Positions 18,186 through 28,313 of a stretch of 64,000 bases of DNA are shown one piece after another (positions within the stretch are counted from its first letter, which is position 1; the number at the start of each line of letters is the position of its first letter). Both the position numbers and the translations under genes were made by a program. A model generated the notes under the pieces. It was not told the DNA's origin, ran no database searches, and saw only the letters and a list, made by a program, of their open reading frames with translations. Source of the DNA: Allobosea psychrotolerans (lineage in GTDB: Bacteria > Pseudomonadota > Alphaproteobacteria > Rhizobiales > Beijerinckiaceae); contig NZ_PQFZ01000006.1 of assembly GCF_002917105.1 (NCBI RefSeq), forward strand, positions 124,001 to 188,000. The letters are read 5' to 3'.

Positions 18186-18599
18186 TTACGCCAGCGCGAA
18201 CTTGATCTCCTGCGCGCCTTCCCACAGCGTCTTGCGGCCGAGCGCGTAGAGGTTTTCCAGTCCCGAGGTCAGGGTGAGGAAGTGGTTGCCCGAGAGCACG
18301 CCCGCCTTGCTCGCGAACTGCACGCCACCATAGGCGAGCAGGATCTCGGTCTCGCTGACGCCGCCCGGATAGAGGATGATCTGGCCGGGAGCCGGATAAG
18401 CCGTATTGTTCTCGTAGCCGACGCCGAAATCGAGATCGCCGAGCGGCATCCAGACGCCCTCGCCGCTCCAGCGCACATGCACGATCTTGCTCTCGAACGG
18501 CAGGTGCCGGAGGAAGGCGGCGCAGGTCTTGGGTGCGGCTTCCAGCTCGAGCTTGCCCTCGAAGGTGAAGGGGCCGGCGGTGACGATCAGCTTGGTCAT
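18186..18599 (-). CDS. DUF3830 family protein
   Basis: This is a 137-residue protein with the profile of DUF3830, a cyclophilin-like small beta-barrel family. It begins MTKLIVTAGPFTFEGKLELE, continues with APKTCAAFLRHLPFESK and WSGEGVWMPLGD, and has YPGGVSETEILLAYGG in the second half. A GGGAAG lies before the ATG at 18599. No enzymatic role is established for the family; genes of this kind often sit beside ABC importers and amidohydrolases, as here. The fold could act as an isomerase or bind the transported compound, which is speculation. Confidence 0.85.
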   Translation of the reverse strand: MTKLIVTAGPFTFEGKLELEAAPKTCAAFLRHLPFESKIVHVRWSGEGVWMPLGDLDFGVGYENNTAYPAPGQIILYPGGVSETEILLAYGGVQFASKAGVLSGNHFLTLTSGLENLYALGRKTLWEGAQEIKFALA

Positions 18600-18711
18600 G
18601 TGAACTTCCCGATTGGTGTCGGCTCTGCAATGGCATCGGGATCGGCATTGGGCAACTCGTAGCGGGTGCATTTTCGGCCGCCCTCGCCCCGCCATTGCAA
18701 ACGGAGTGCTG

Positions 18712-19782
18712 CTAAGAGATCGCCTCCTTGAGGTCGAGCGTGCCGGCCTTGCCGATCGCCTCGTAATTGCGCTTGATCCAGCGCTTCGCCGCCGCCCGCC
18801 CCATGTCGCGCAGGCGCAGCAGAAAGTCCCAATCCGCATTCATCCGCGAGGAAGAGGTCAGCTCAGCCAAGGGCGGCCCGCCATCGATCCGGTGCATCAG
18901 CACGCGCTTGTACTCGTCGGTGGGCAGCTTGCCCCCGTCGACGAGCTTGTTGACGAAGTCGATCGCGCGCAATTCGCGCAGGAGCGAGGCGTTGAAGGTG
19001 ATCTCGTTCAGCCGATCCTGGATCGCGCGGGCATTGGTGGGCAGTTCCTTGCGCTGCAGCGGGTTGATCTGCACCAGCATGATGTCGTCGCAATGGGCCT
19101 CGTAGAACAGCGGGAACAGCGCCGGATTGCCCATATAGCCGCCGTCCCAATAGGCCTCGCCTTCGATCTCTACGGCCTGGAACAGCATAGGCAGGCAGGC
19201 CGAGGCCATCAGATGGTCGGGGCTCAATTCCGTGCCGGTGAAGACCTTGATCTTGCCGGTGCGGACATTGGTCGCGGCAATGAAGAGCTTGACGTCCTGG
19301 CAGGCGCGGACCTTCTCGAAATCGATCAGGTCGGCGATGACGCCGCGCAGCGGGTTGATGTTGAGCGGGTTGACGTCGTAGGGGCTCGCCACCTTCGAGA
19401 ACAATTCGAACCAGATCATGCCGGGCGGCGTGCCGTTACGCCCCCAGGCGCCGAGCATGGTGTCGATCAGCGAGCGTTCCGAGCCGCCATATTTGCCGTC
19501 GACGCTGATCGCCCGCCAGAAGCTTTCGAGCTTGGCGCGCGCGCCTTCCGGGCCGCCTTCGAGCCAACCCTCGCTCAGCACGACGGCGTTCATCGCGCCA
19601 GCGCTCGTGCCCGACAGCGCCTCGATCGCCAGCCGCCCATCCTCCAGGATCGCGTCGAGCACGCCCCAGGTGAAGGCGCCATGCGCGCCTCCGCCCTGGA
19701 GCGCCAGCGAGACGGTCTTCTCGGCCTTCGGCCCGGCGAGCCCCTTGACCCGCGCCGAGCTGCGCGTGCGTCGACCGGTCAC
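18712..19782 (-). CDS. patatin-like phospholipase/esterase
   Basis: This is a patatin-fold hydrolase of 356 residues. The oxyanion-hole motif GGGAHG is at residues 30-35, the nucleophile elbow GTSAG at 58-62 (Ser60), and the catalytic Asp is in WDGGY. The start is the GTG at 19782, which overlaps the bdhA stop as GTGA; no ATG precedes the catalytic motifs in frame at a sensible position. There is no signal peptide, so it should be cytosolic or peripheral. Coupling to 3-hydroxybutyrate dehydrogenase raises the possibility that it acts on PHB or related esters rather than phospholipids; this is inference. Confidence 0.88.
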   Translation of the reverse strand: MTGRRTRSSARVKGLAGPKAEKTVSLALQGGGAHGAFTWGVLDAILEDGRLAIEALSGTSAGAMNAVVLSEGWLEGGPEGARAKLESFWRAISVDGKYGGSERSLIDTMLGAWGRNGTPPGMIWFELFSKVASPYDVNPLNINPLRGVIADLIDFEKVRACQDVKLFIAATNVRTGKIKVFTGTELSPDHLMASACLPMLFQAVEIEGEAYWDGGYMGNPALFPLFYEAHCDDIMLVQINPLQRKELPTNARAIQDRLNEITFNASLLRELRAIDFVNKLVDGGKLPTDEYKRVLMHRIDGGPPLAELTSSSRMNADWDFLLRLRDMGRAAAKRWIKRNYEAIGKAGTLDLKEAIS

Positions 19783-20564
19783 GCCGCGGTCCAGCCGCCA
19801 TCGATCGGCAAGATCGTGCCGGTGATCGACTTTGCCGCATCCGTACACAGGAAGACCGCAAGCGCCGCGACCTGCTCGACCGTGACGAACTGCTTGGTCG
19901 GCTGCGCCGTCAGCAGCACGTCGTTGATGACCTGCTCCTTGGTCATGTTGCGTGCCTTCATCGTGTCGGGGATCTGCTTCTCGACCAGCGGCGTCCAGAC
20001 ATAGCCCGGCGCGATCGCGTTCACAGTGATGCCGCTGGTCGCGACTTCCAGCGCCACCGTCTTGGTCAGGCCGGCGATGCCATGCTTGGCCGAGACATAG
20101 GCGGATTTGAAGGGCGAGGCGACGAAGGCATGCGCCGAGGCGGTGTTGATGATGCGGCCCCAGCCCTTCGCCTTCATCTTCGGCAGCGCGGCGCGGATGG
20201 TATGGAAGGCCGAGGTCAGGTTGATCGCGATGATCATGTCCCATTTCTCGATCGGGAACTCCTCGATCGGCGCGACATGCTGGATGCCGGCATTGTTGAC
20301 GAGGATGTCGACCGCCCCGAAGGCGGCCTCGGCCTGGGCGATCATGCCGGCGATCTGGTCGGGCTTGGTCATGTCGGCGGGCGAGAACAACACCTTGACG
20401 CCGAACTCGCTTTCAAGCCCGGAACGGAGCTTTTCGGCCTCGTCAGCGGGCAGGATGCCGTTGATGACGAGATTCGCGCCCTCCTTGGCGAGCGCATGGG
20501 CATAGGCGAGGCCGATGCCGGAGGTCGAGCCGGTGATCACGGCGCAGCGGTCTTTGAGGAACAT
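19779..20564 (-). CDS. bdhA: 3-hydroxybutyrate dehydrogenase
   Basis: This SDR interconverts (R)-3-hydroxybutyrate and acetoacetate with NAD, the entry step for PHB-derived monomer. It has 261 residues from the ATG at 20564, which follows AGGAG; an in-frame ATG at 20585 lacks a ribosome site. Motifs are TGSTSGIG near residue 11, NNAGIQHVAPIEEFP, the catalytic Ser in TASAHAFVAS, YVSAK, and the highly characteristic GYVWTPLVEKQIPDTMK segment that separates this family from other SDRs. Its stop overlaps the start of a patatin-like gene, so the two are probably co-translated. Confidence 0.93.
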   Translation of the reverse strand: MFLKDRCAVITGSTSGIGLAYAHALAKEGANLVINGILPADEAEKLRSGLESEFGVKVLFSPADMTKPDQIAGMIAQAEAAFGAVDILVNNAGIQHVAPIEEFPIEKWDMIIAINLTSAFHTIRAALPKMKAKGWGRIINTASAHAFVASPFKSAYVSAKHGIAGLTKTVALEVATSGITVNAIAPGYVWTPLVEKQIPDTMKARNMTKEQVINDVLLTAQPTKQFVTVEQVAALAVFLCTDAAKSITGTILPIDGGWTAA

Positions 20565-20683
20565 GAACGTCAAGGCTCCTGACATTGAGGATAGAAATGC
20601 TTAGGTTCGGTGCCGAGCGGGCGATATGTCAGTGACCGGAAAAGGGTCGCGGCGCGGCGCCTGATGACCTATTGCAACGCAAC

Positions 20684-21211
20684 ATGACCAAAATGCAGCC
20701 ACACGCACACGATCATGACGGCGCTGACGATGCAATCTGCCGGCATGCGCATGACCATCGCAATCATGCAGCCCAGGCCCTGGCCCGGGCCGAGCATCTC
20801 TGCCGCGAGCGCGGTCTCAGGCTGACGCCGATCCGCCGCAAGGCGCTGGAGGCGCTGCATGCCGACCACCGCCCCGTCGGGGCCTATGATCTGGCCGACC
20901 GCATCTCGCCGGCCGGCGGGCGCCGTCTCGCGCCGATCTCGATCTATCGCGCGCTCGACTTTCTGGTCGAGCAGGGCTTCGTTCACCGGCTCTCCTCGCG
21001 CAACGCCTATATCGCCTGCCTGCACGGCCACGGCGCCGACGAGGTCGTCGCCTTCCTGATCTGCGAGGCCTGCGGCGGCGTCGACGAGGATTCCTCGCCC
21101 GCCATGAAGAAGGCCGTGGCAGCGATCGCGCAGACGCGACAGTTTTCCCCCTCGCATCAGGTGGTCGAGATCGTCGGCCGCTGCGAGCATTGCCGGAGCG
21201 TTCAAGGATGA
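20684..21211 (+). CDS. Fur family regulator, Zur-like
   Basis: This is a metal-responsive repressor of 175 residues from the ATG at 20684. The N-terminus is His-rich ([10 protein letters not shown] and HAHDHRNH), unusual for Fur itself and suggestive of zinc. The winged-helix part has [17 protein letters not shown] and [20 protein letters not shown]. The dimerisation part has ACLHGHG, CEACGG and CEHC, the Cys-X2-Cys structural zinc set. The stop overlaps the ispG start as ATGA. The predicted role is zinc-dependent repression; the paired ispG encodes a metal-cofactor enzyme but need not be its only target. Confidence 0.88.
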   Translation: MTKMQPHAHDHDGADDAICRHAHDHRNHAAQALARAEHLCRERGLRLTPIRRKALEALHADHRPVGAYDLADRISPAGGRRLAPISIYRALDFLVEQGFVHRLSSRNAYIACLHGHGADEVVAFLICEACGGVDEDSSPAMKKAVAAIAQTRQFSPSHQVVEIVGRCEHCRSVQG

Positions 21212-22482
21212 ACGAGCGCGTGTCGCCTCCCTGCCTCCCCGATCAGGCCGGACCGCAGCCGCGCCGGCTGACCGTGCCGGTCCAGGTCGGCTCCGTCGCC
21301 GTCGGCGGCGGTGCGCCGATCGTCGTGCAATCGATGACCAATACCGACACCGCCGATATCGCGGGCACGATCGCGCAGGTCGCGGCGCTCGCCCGGCAGG
21401 GTTCGGAACTCGTCCGCATCACGGTCGACCGCGACGAGGCCGCCGCCGCGGTCCCGCATATTCGCGAGCGGCTCGACCGCATCGGCATCGACGTGCCGCT
21501 GGTCGGCGATTTCCACTATATCGGCCACAAGCTCCTGACCGACCATCCCGCCTGCGCCGAGGCGCTGGCGAAATACCGCATCAACCCCGGTAATGTCGGC
21601 TTCAAGGACAAGAAGGACCGGCAATTCGGCCAGATCGTCGAACTCGCGATCAAGCACGGCAAGGCCGTGCGCATCGGCGCGAACTGGGGCTCGCTCGACC
21701 AGGAATTGCTGACCGCCCTGATGGACGAGAACGCCGTCTCGGCCACCCCGCTCGATGCTCGCGCCGTGATGCGCGAAGCGATGGTGCAGTCCGCTCTCCT
21801 CTCCGCGCAGCGCGCCGAGGAGATCGGATTGGGCCGGGACCGTATCATCCTTTCGGCCAAGGTCTCGGGCGTGCAGGACCTGATCGCGGTCTACCGCATG
21901 CTGGCGAACCGGGCTGACTACGCCATCCATCTCGGCCTCACCGAAGCCGGCATGGGCTCGAAGGGCCTCGTCGCCTCCTCGGCCGCGCTCGGCATCCTGC
22001 TGCAGGAGGGCATCGGCGACACGATCCGCTTCTCGCTGACGCCTGAGCCCGGCGGCGACCGCACGCTCGAGGTCAAGGCCGCGCAGGAGCTGCTCCAGAC
22101 CATGGGCTTCCGCGCCTTCGTGCCGCTGGTCGCCGCCTGCCCCGGCTGCGGCCGCACCACCTCGACGGTGTTCCAGGAGCTGGCGCGGGACATCCAGAGC
22201 TGGATCTCGAGCTCCATGCCGGAATGGAAGACGCGCTATCCCGGCGTCGAGACGCTGAACGTCGCGGTGATGGGGTGCATCGTCAACGGACCCGGCGAGT
22301 CCAAACATGCCGATATCGGTATCTCGCTGCCTGGCACGGGCGAGGCGCCTGTTGCTCCCGTTTTCGTCGACGGCCGCAAGGTCACGACCCTGCGCGGCCC
22401 CGCCATCGCCGCCGAATTCAAGACGATGGTCGATGGCTATATCGCGCGGCGTTATGGTGGGCTGAGCGATGCGGCGCAGTGA
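21208..22482 (+). CDS. ispG: 4-hydroxy-3-methylbut-2-en-1-yl diphosphate synthase
   Basis: IspG (GcpE) converts ME-cPP to HMBPP in the penultimate step of the MEP isoprenoid pathway, using a [4Fe-4S] cluster and reduced flavodoxin or ferredoxin. It has 424 residues, a normal bacterial length. [26 protein letters not shown] and YRINPGNVG are family signatures. The cluster ligands are the two Cys of CPGCGRTTS and the Cys of [10 protein letters not shown]. It starts at 21208 inside the stop of the Fur-type gene (ATGA), so translation is coupled. An in-frame ATG 18 nt upstream is less likely. Confidence 0.96.
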   Translation: MNERVSPPCLPDQAGPQPRRLTVPVQVGSVAVGGGAPIVVQSMTNTDTADIAGTIAQVAALARQGSELVRITVDRDEAAAAVPHIRERLDRIGIDVPLVGDFHYIGHKLLTDHPACAEALAKYRINPGNVGFKDKKDRQFGQIVELAIKHGKAVRIGANWGSLDQELLTALMDENAVSATPLDARAVMREAMVQSALLSAQRAEEIGLGRDRIILSAKVSGVQDLIAVYRMLANRADYAIHLGLTEAGMGSKGLVASSAALGILLQEGIGDTIRFSLTPEPGGDRTLEVKAAQELLQTMGFRAFVPLVAACPGCGRTTSTVFQELARDIQSWISSSMPEWKTRYPGVETLNVAVMGCIVNGPGESKHADIGISLPGTGEAPVAPVFVDGRKVTTLRGPAIAAEFKTMVDGYIARRYGGLSDAAQ

Positions 22483-22570
22483 GATCGAACCGGCACGCCT
22501 TTGCGCGCTGGCCTGCTTGTGTTAGACGCCCCGGCCTTTCGCTGCACCGCAGCGCTCGCGGAGATCCCTG

Positions 22571-24556
22571 ATGGGGCATGATCAGCCGAATCCACCGACC
22601 ACACGGCCGGAGGATTCCCGTTTCGGCCTCGATGATGGTCATGGCAGCGCAAGCAAGCACGGCCATTCGACCAACAGCTTCGCGGTCCTGGCGCTGGGCG
22701 CGCTTGGCGTCGTCTACGGCGACATCGGCACGAGCCCGCTCTACGCCCTGCGCGAGACGGTTCTGGCCGCGACCGCGGCCCATGGCGCGCTGACCAATGC
22801 CGCAGCCGACACGCCGGTGCCGCGCGACATCGTCATCGGCGTGCTGTCGCTGATCCTGTGGTCGCTCGTCGTCGTGGTAACGCTGAAATACGTGCTGCTG
22901 CTGATGCGGGCCGACAATAATGGCGAAGGCGGCATCCTGACGCTGGTCGCCCTGGCCCAGCGCGGCCTGGGCCGCATGCGCGGCGGCTTCGTATTGTTTT
23001 TGGGAATGGCGGGCGCGGCGCTGTTCTATGGCGACGCGGTCATCACGCCGGCGATCTCGGTGCTCTCGGCTGTCGAGGGCATCAAGCTGGTGACGCCGGT
23101 GCTTGACGACTATGTGATCTGGATCGCCTCGATCATCCTGATCGTCCTGTTCATGGTGCAGAGCGGCGGCACCGAAAAGGTCGCGAATTTCTTCGGCCCC
23201 GTCATGCTGGTCTGGTTCGTGGCGCTGGCGGGCCTGGGCATCTATCACATCGCTGACGAACTGACCGTGCTCGCCTCGGTCAACCCCTATTACGGCCTGC
23301 GCTTCTTCGTCGACCATCCCACCGTGTCGCTGGCCGTGCTCGGCTCGGTCTGCCTGGCCGTCACGGGCGCCGAGGCGCTCTATGCCGATATGGGCCATTT
23401 CGGCCGTGGGCCAATTCAGGGCGCCTGGATCTGGCTGGTGTTTCCCTCGCTCTGGCTGAACTATCTCGGCCAAGGCGCGCTCATCCTGTCGGACCCGTCC
23501 GCGATCGACAATCCGTTCTACAAGCTCGCGCCCGACTTCCTGATCCTGCCGCTCGTCATCCTGGCGACGATCGCGACCATCATCGCGAGCCAGGCCGTGA
23601 TCACCGGCGCCTTCTCCCTGACGCGGCAGGCGATCCAGCTCGGCCTGCTGCCGCGGCTCGAGATCAGGCACACCTCCGAGCACACCTCCGGGCAGATCTA
23701 CATCCCGCGCATCAACTGGATGCTGCTCGTCGTCGTGCTGATCCTGGTCTTCGCCTTCCGGACCTCGTCCAACCTCTCGCACGCCTACGGCATCGCCGTG
23801 TTCGGCACCATGGTGGTGAGCTCCCTGCTCGCCTTTATCGTCATCCGCCGCGGCTGGGGTTGGAGCCTGCCGGCGACGGTGGCGCTGATCCTGCCCTTCC
23901 TGGTCATCGACGTCGCCTTCTTCGCCGCCAACATGCTGAAGCTGTTCAGCGGCGGCTATATGCCGGTGCTGCTGGCGATCTTCCTCGTCGTGCTGATGTG
24001 GACCTGGGTGCGCGGCACCAAGATCCTGTTCGACAAGACGCGCAAGACCGACGTGCCGCTGCTCGAACTCGTCGGCATGCTGTCCAAAAGCCCGCCCGTG
24101 CGCGTCAAGGGCATGGCGGTGTTCCTGACCAGCGACCCCGAGACGGCGCCCGCCTCGCTGCTGCACAACCTCAAGCACAACAAGGTGCTGCATGAGCGCA
24201 ATGTGATCCTGACCGTGCGCTCGGCCGACACGCCGCGCGTCGCCGAGGAGGAGCGCGTCAGGCTCTCGCGGATCACTGACGATTTCTGGCGGGTCGAGAT
24301 GGTCTACGGCTATATGGAAAGCCCCAACATCCCAAAGGGGCTCGCCGTGCTGCGCAAGCAGGGCTTCAAGTTCGACATCATGTCGACCTCGTTCTTCCTG
24401 TCGCGCCGCTCGATCAAGGCCTCCCCGCAATCGGGCATGCCGATCTGGCAGGACAAGCTCTTCATCAGCCTGACCAAGAGCGCGACCGACGCCACGAGCT
24501 TCTTCCAGATCCCGACCGGTCGCGTCGTCGAGGTCGGCACGCAGGTCTCGGTCTGA
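22571..24556 (+). CDS. kup: KUP-family potassium uptake protein
   Basis: This is an inner-membrane low-affinity K+/H+ symporter of 661 residues, the typical Kup length. The first membrane segment carries the signature [18 protein letters not shown] at about residue 45. About twelve hydrophobic segments extend to residue 470, followed by a cytosolic C-terminal domain of roughly 190 residues. A charged N-terminal tail precedes the first segment. The gene follows ispG by 88 nt and may be read through from it. A convergent EamA transporter gene lies downstream, with a long palindrome in the gap. Confidence 0.95.
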   Translation: MGHDQPNPPTTRPEDSRFGLDDGHGSASKHGHSTNSFAVLALGALGVVYGDIGTSPLYALRETVLAATAAHGALTNAAADTPVPRDIVIGVLSLILWSLVVVVTLKYVLLLMRADNNGEGGILTLVALAQRGLGRMRGGFVLFLGMAGAALFYGDAVITPAISVLSAVEGIKLVTPVLDDYVIWIASIILIVLFMVQSGGTEKVANFFGPVMLVWFVALAGLGIYHIADELTVLASVNPYYGLRFFVDHPTVSLAVLGSVCLAVTGAEALYADMGHFGRGPIQGAWIWLVFPSLWLNYLGQGALILSDPSAIDNPFYKLAPDFLILPLVILATIATIIASQAVITGAFSLTRQAIQLGLLPRLEIRHTSEHTSGQIYIPRINWMLLVVVLILVFAFRTSSNLSHAYGIAVFGTMVVSSLLAFIVIRRGWGWSLPATVALILPFLVIDVAFFAANMLKLFSGGYMPVLLAIFLVVLMWTWVRGTKILFDKTRKTDVPLLELVGMLSKSPPVRVKGMAVFLTSDPETAPASLLHNLKHNKVLHERNVILTVRSADTPRVAEEERVRLSRITDDFWRVEMVYGYMESPNIPKGLAVLRKQGFKFDIMSTSFFLSRRSIKASPQSGMPIWQDKLFISLTKSATDATSFFQIPTGRVVEVGTQVSV

Positions 24557-24574
24557 GGACTGCGCATCTCCACC

Positions 24575-24690
24575 TCTCAGCCCTCGCCCTGAGGAGCGGC
24601 CATCGGGCCGCGTCTCGAAGCATGCGCCAGTGCCCTCTGAAACATCCGTCGAGACGCCGCTTTCGCGGCTCCTCAGGATGAGGGCTGAGG
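24575..24690. repeat. long palindrome, family D
   Basis: The arms are CTCAGCCCTCGCCCTGAGGA on the left and TCCTCAGGATGAGGGCTGAG on the right, extended by an inner GTCTCGA/TCGAGAC pair. It lies between the convergent kup and EamA genes and could end both transcripts. Confidence 0.85.
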
Positions 24691-24716
24691 ATTGGAGGGT
24701 CGGGAGCTGGCAGGCT

Positions 24717-25646
24717 TCAATCCAGCCGCGCCGAGCCCTCGGGCACATGCCTGACCCGCTCCCGGTAGAGCAGGTAGAGCCCGGAGGCGATGACGATGCT
24801 CGCGCCGACGAAGGTCCAGCGGTCCGGCCACTGGCCGAAGGCGAACCAGCCGAGCGCAATCATCCAGACGATCTGCGAATAGATGAAGGGTGCAAGTACC
24901 GTCGCGGGCGCCAGCCGATGCGCCAGGATCAGGAGCCAGTGGCCGAAGCCGCCGAGCACCCCGGTCGCGAACATCAGCAGCCAGACCAGCGGGCTTTGCG
25001 GCATCGTCCAGAAGAACGGGATCAATGGCAGCATGGCCAGCGTGCCGGCGACGCCCGAATAGACCATCGTCGTCTCCGGCGGATCGAAGGCGGCAAGCTT
25101 GCGCGTCGCCAGCGAATAGAACGAGTAGCAGACGCAGCCGAGCACGCTGAGCAGGGCGGCGGGATGCATCCCGCCGAAGCCCGGCCGCGTGATCACCAGC
25201 ACGCCGAGAAAACCGACGCCGATCGCGACAAGCCGGCGCGGGCCCGGCCATTCCCCCAGAAGCGGGCCGGAGACCAGCGCCACCAGGAGTGGCCCCGCGA
25301 ACATGATCGAGACGGTCTCGGCAAGCTGGAGATATTTGACCGCGATGAAGTTCAGCATCGTCGAGCCCAGCAGCAGCAGTGAGCGAACCGCCTGGAGCCA
25401 GGGTCGTTGCGTCCGCAGGATGCCGGGATGGCTCCACGGATTGAGCAGCAGGCAGACCAGCGCCATGCTGCCGGCGTAGCGGGCGAACACCACCTGCACC
25501 GGATCCATCGAGGCCGACAGCCATTTCGCGCTGGCATCGAGCATGGCGAAGCACAGCACGGCCCCACACATCAGCGCGATCGCAGCCAGCCGCGTGCGGC
25601 TGGTTTCCGGAGTATGGGGATGAGCCGCCAAGAAAGGTTCCGTCAT
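24717..25646 (-). CDS. EamA/DMT-family transporter
   Basis: This is a ten-segment membrane transporter of the drug/metabolite superfamily, 309 residues from the ATG at 25646. Two EamA repeats are visible: the first begins IALMCGAVLCFAMLDASAKW and the second GGMHPAALLSVLGCVCYSFY. Each has the usual paired helices, with APFIYSQIVWMIALGWFAFG near the end. The family exports amino acids, metabolites or drugs; the substrate cannot be inferred. The frame continues upstream, but the extra residues are polar and unlikely. Confidence 0.88.
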   Translation of the reverse strand: MTEPFLAAHPHTPETSRTRLAAIALMCGAVLCFAMLDASAKWLSASMDPVQVVFARYAGSMALVCLLLNPWSHPGILRTQRPWLQAVRSLLLLGSTMLNFIAVKYLQLAETVSIMFAGPLLVALVSGPLLGEWPGPRRLVAIGVGFLGVLVITRPGFGGMHPAALLSVLGCVCYSFYSLATRKLAAFDPPETTMVYSGVAGTLAMLPLIPFFWTMPQSPLVWLLMFATGVLGGFGHWLLILAHRLAPATVLAPFIYSQIVWMIALGWFAFGQWPDRWTFVGASIVIASGLYLLYRERVRHVPEGSARLD

Positions 25647-25727
25647 GCGCTGGCAGAATGCCAGAGGCAGATTTAACCGTTTTACGGCCTCAGGCCAGTC
25701 GATGGCTGCATGCAATCCATGCGCGTA

Positions 25728-26210
25728 TCAGCCGTCGCTGTCGGCCTCGTCGCCATCGACATCGCTATCCTCGATCTCGACGCCGGCTTTCGACAATCCT
25801 TTGGCGGCTTTGCGGAGAAGCTTGCGCAGCTGCTTGCGCTCCTTCGCGTCGAGCCGTTCGAGCAGCTCGTCCTCGACCTGGTTCCAGACCGCATCGAGCG
25901 TCGCGGCGGTCTTCTGGCCAAGCTCGGTCAGCGCGACCTGGACGAGACGCCCGTCGCGGCTGCCGCCCTCGCGGGTGACGAGCCCCTGCAGGGAAAGCCG
26001 GCCGATCGTCTTGGAAACCGTCGGCGGCTTGACCCGGAGCAGGGTCGCAAGCTCGCCCATCGTCATCGGTGCGGGCTGCAGCGCCTTCAGCGCCTGCTCC
26101 TGGCCCGGGAACAGGCCAAGCGCATTGAGCCGCTCGCCCATCCGCGCGCGATGCAGCCGCGCCGTCACCAGCAGGGCACGGCCGACGCTTTTCTCCAGCG
26201 ACTTGGTCAT
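25728..26210 (-). CDS. MarR family transcriptional regulator
   Basis: This is a winged-helix repressor of 160 residues. The helix-turn-helix covers about residues 50-95 (MTMGELATLLRVKPPTVSKT then IGRLSLQGLVTREGGSRDGR), and the wing has the DGR motif shared by MarR proteins. The C-terminal dimerisation helix is Lys-rich and is followed by a markedly acidic tail (EIEDSDVDGDEADSDG), which is unusual. MarR proteins often control an adjacent gene; the quinone-reductase-like gene 95 nt upstream on the same strand is the nearest candidate. Confidence 0.9.
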   Translation of the reverse strand: MTKSLEKSVGRALLVTARLHRARMGERLNALGLFPGQEQALKALQPAPMTMGELATLLRVKPPTVSKTIGRLSLQGLVTREGGSRDGRLVQVALTELGQKTAATLDAVWNQVEDELLERLDAKERKQLRKLLRKAAKGLSKAGVEIEDSDVDGDEADSDG

Positions 26211-26304
26211 GAGCCGGTCCTTGCTAATGGTTTAGGCGATCGTTCGCCGGCTCTCAGATCGCCCGCGATCATGACACGCTGATGACGTCGGTGAGACAGA
26301 TGCT

Positions 26305-26886
26305 TCACAGCCGGCCCATATTAGCACGAACCCGCTCGAAAAATGCTTGGCGGGTCTCCGGCGTCGCGCGGTTCATGTCGTAATGCGCCAGATAGAGCGG
26401 CCGCGCACCGGGATGGCAGACCGCGCGCAGCACCCGCTTGACCAGCTTGCGCGGCGGATCGCCCATCAGCAGCGCGCGCCAGCGCGACCCGCCATAGGTC
26501 GTTACCGCCGCAAGCTTGCGGATGTTCCAGAGATTGGGCCTGACCTTGCCGTCGACCAGCTTGAACGAGACGCCGGGCAGGAAGACCCTGTCGAAGAACC
26601 CCTTCAGGATCGCCGGATAGCCGAAATTCCAGACCGGAAAGCACAGCACCAGAGCCTCGGCCTTTTGCAGCCGCTCGACATAGCCGGCAACGGGACGCGT
26701 ATTGCCGGCGAGGTCGTGATAGCCCACGCGCTCGGCCCGGCTCAGCACGGCGTCAAAGCCTTCGGCATAGAGATCGCAATCATCGACCTCGTGCCCGGCC
26801 GCACGCAAGCTCGCCACCACCGCCTCGTGCAGCGCCGCGCCATAGCTTTGCGGATCGGGATGGGCGTAGAGCACGAGCACCCGCAT
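26305..26886 (-). CDS. NAD(P)H-dependent flavodoxin-fold oxidoreductase
   Basis: This is a 193-residue flavoprotein of the NQO/MdaB/KefF group, which performs two-electron reduction of quinones and related electrophiles using FMN or FAD. The N-terminus MRVLVLYAHPDPQSYGAALH contains the phosphate-binding HP-S motif. FPVWNFGYPAILKGFFDRVF is the characteristic flavin-contact segment, and TTYGGSRW follows. It is normal length and soluble. It follows the FAD-linked oxidase gene by 2 nt, suggesting one transcript with that oxidase and the cytosine-deaminase-like gene. Confidence 0.88.
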   Translation of the reverse strand: MRVLVLYAHPDPQSYGAALHEAVVASLRAAGHEVDDCDLYAEGFDAVLSRAERVGYHDLAGNTRPVAGYVERLQKAEALVLCFPVWNFGYPAILKGFFDRVFLPGVSFKLVDGKVRPNLWNIRKLAAVTTYGGSRWRALLMGDPPRKLVKRVLRAVCHPGARPLYLAHYDMNRATPETRQAFFERVRANMGRL

Positions 26887-26888
26887 TG

Positions 26889-28313
26889 TCAGCCCACCCC
26901 GGCTTCGGACAGGCTGCGGAACAGGAAGGTCTTGCCTGAAGCGTAATCATAGGCAGGATCTTCCCAGGCGATCATCTTGCCGGGGTTGAGCAGCCCCTGC
27001 GGATCGGCCTGCCGCTTGAAGGCGAGCTGGGCTTCATCGGTCTGCTTCATGCCGCCCTCCTCCAGCGTGTAGCGATGCGGGTTGAAGATCGGCGCGCCCA
27101 TCGCCTCATGGATCGCCATGATCTCCTCCAGCCGCTCTTCCGTGGTGAAGCGCACCAAAGGCAGCCCGAAGCAGGTGATCTTGCCGTCGAAGCGGACGAA
27201 TTCGAGATGGCAGAGCACTTCATCGCCGAAGCGCGCATGGATCGCCTCGACCAGCTCGACCTGATCAGGGAACGGGTAGAGCACCTGGAGATAGGTGATG
27301 GCGGGGTCGACGCGCAGCGCCCTGAGCGTGGTGTGGTTCCAGCCGAGCTCATAGGCGGGCGGCAGGCCCTTCGCCTCCTCCGGGGAGAGCCTGTCCGAGC
27401 GCATCAGCAGTTCGGCGCCTCTGAAACGCCTCGCATAGGCCAGCAGCGAGTCGACCGCGAAATCCGCCGCCATGACGATGACGAGATGGCTGTCGCGCGG
27501 CAGGAATTTCCTGTGCCGCAGGAAATAATCATGAGGAGCCGGCGCAGCGACGACGGCAAGATTCTTCAGCGCCAGCCCGTCCTGCTCGCCCAGCCCATTG
27601 GCGAACTCCGTCGCGGCCCGCAAACTGCCGAAGCCGAGGATGATATCGACCCAGTCGTAAGCCGGCGCCAAGGGCATCTCGACCTCGGTGATGATGCCGT
27701 TGGTGCCATAGGCATGGGCGACCTTGTGCAGATCCTCGCCGCTCAACTCCAGAATGCGCGGAGAGGCCTCCATCGTCGCAACCTTGAGCGCGATGATGTT
27801 GCCCCAGTCGCGCAATCCGCCCCATTTGATCGAGCCGACGCCGCCCGAGCCGCCGGCGATGAAGCCGCCGATCGAGGCGGTCTGATAGGTCGAGGGGTGG
27901 AGCCTGAGCTCCTGGCGCGAATGCCGGCGCGTCTCGTCGTCGATCCGCGCCATGATCGCACCGGGCTCGGCGACATAGCGGCCGGGCGCGATCGCCTTGA
28001 CCTTGTTGAAGCCGGAGAGATCGAGCAGCACGCCGCCCGAGAGCGGCATGGCCTGGCCGTAATTGCCCGTGCCGGTGCCGCGCGGCGTCACCGGAATGCC
28101 CAGCGCATGCGCCGCAGCGAGCACTTCCAGCACCTCTGCCTCGCTCGTCGGCGACACCACGATGTCGGCCGTGACATGGTCGAGCTGGCGCTTCAGCACC
28201 GGAGAGTACCAGAAGAAATCGCGGCTCTTCTGCTTCACCAGTGCCGGGTTGTCCTCGCTGCGGATGCCGCCGAGGCGCGCCTTCAACGCGGCGATGTCGT
28301 AGCGGGTGGTCAT
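26889..28313 (-). CDS. FAD-linked oxidase (GlcD/BBE type)
   Basis: This is a 474-residue flavoprotein with a PCMH-type FAD-binding domain. [20 protein letters not shown] opens the domain, [20 protein letters not shown] binds the FAD pyrophosphate, and [17 protein letters not shown] is the second pyrophosphate loop. The C-terminal linker ends in the GLLNPGKMI motif common to glycolate and lactate oxidases. It probably oxidises a 2-hydroxy acid or an alcohol; the substrate is not known. The ATG at 28313 overlaps the stop of the deaminase-like gene as ATGA, which fixes the start. No fused Fe-S domain is present. Confidence 0.88.
   Translation of the reverse strand: MTTRYDIAALKARLGGIRSEDNPALVKQKSRDFFWYSPVLKRQLDHVTADIVVSPTSEAEVLEVLAAAHALGIPVTPRGTGTGNYGQAMPLSGGVLLDLSGFNKVKAIAPGRYVAEPGAIMARIDDETRRHSRQELRLHPSTYQTASIGGFIAGGSGGVGSIKWGGLRDWGNIIALKVATMEASPRILELSGEDLHKVAHAYGTNGIITEVEMPLAPAYDWVDIILGFGSLRAATEFANGLGEQDGLALKNLAVVAAPAPHDYFLRHRKFLPRDSHLVIVMAADFAVDSLLAYARRFRGAELLMRSDRLSPEEAKGLPPAYELGWNHTTLRALRVDPAITYLQVLYPFPDQVELVEAIHARFGDEVLCHLEFVRFDGKITCFGLPLVRFTTEERLEEIMAIHEAMGAPIFNPHRYTLEEGGMKQTDEAQLAFKRQADPQGLLNPGKMIAWEDPAYDYASGKTFLFRSLSEAGVG

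Noticed and set aside
20671-20681. A Zur-box-like palindrome TTGC-AAC-GCAA just before the Fur-type gene
   Set aside because: Too short and overlaps the start region; it does not match the AT-rich Zur boxes known in alphaproteobacteria.
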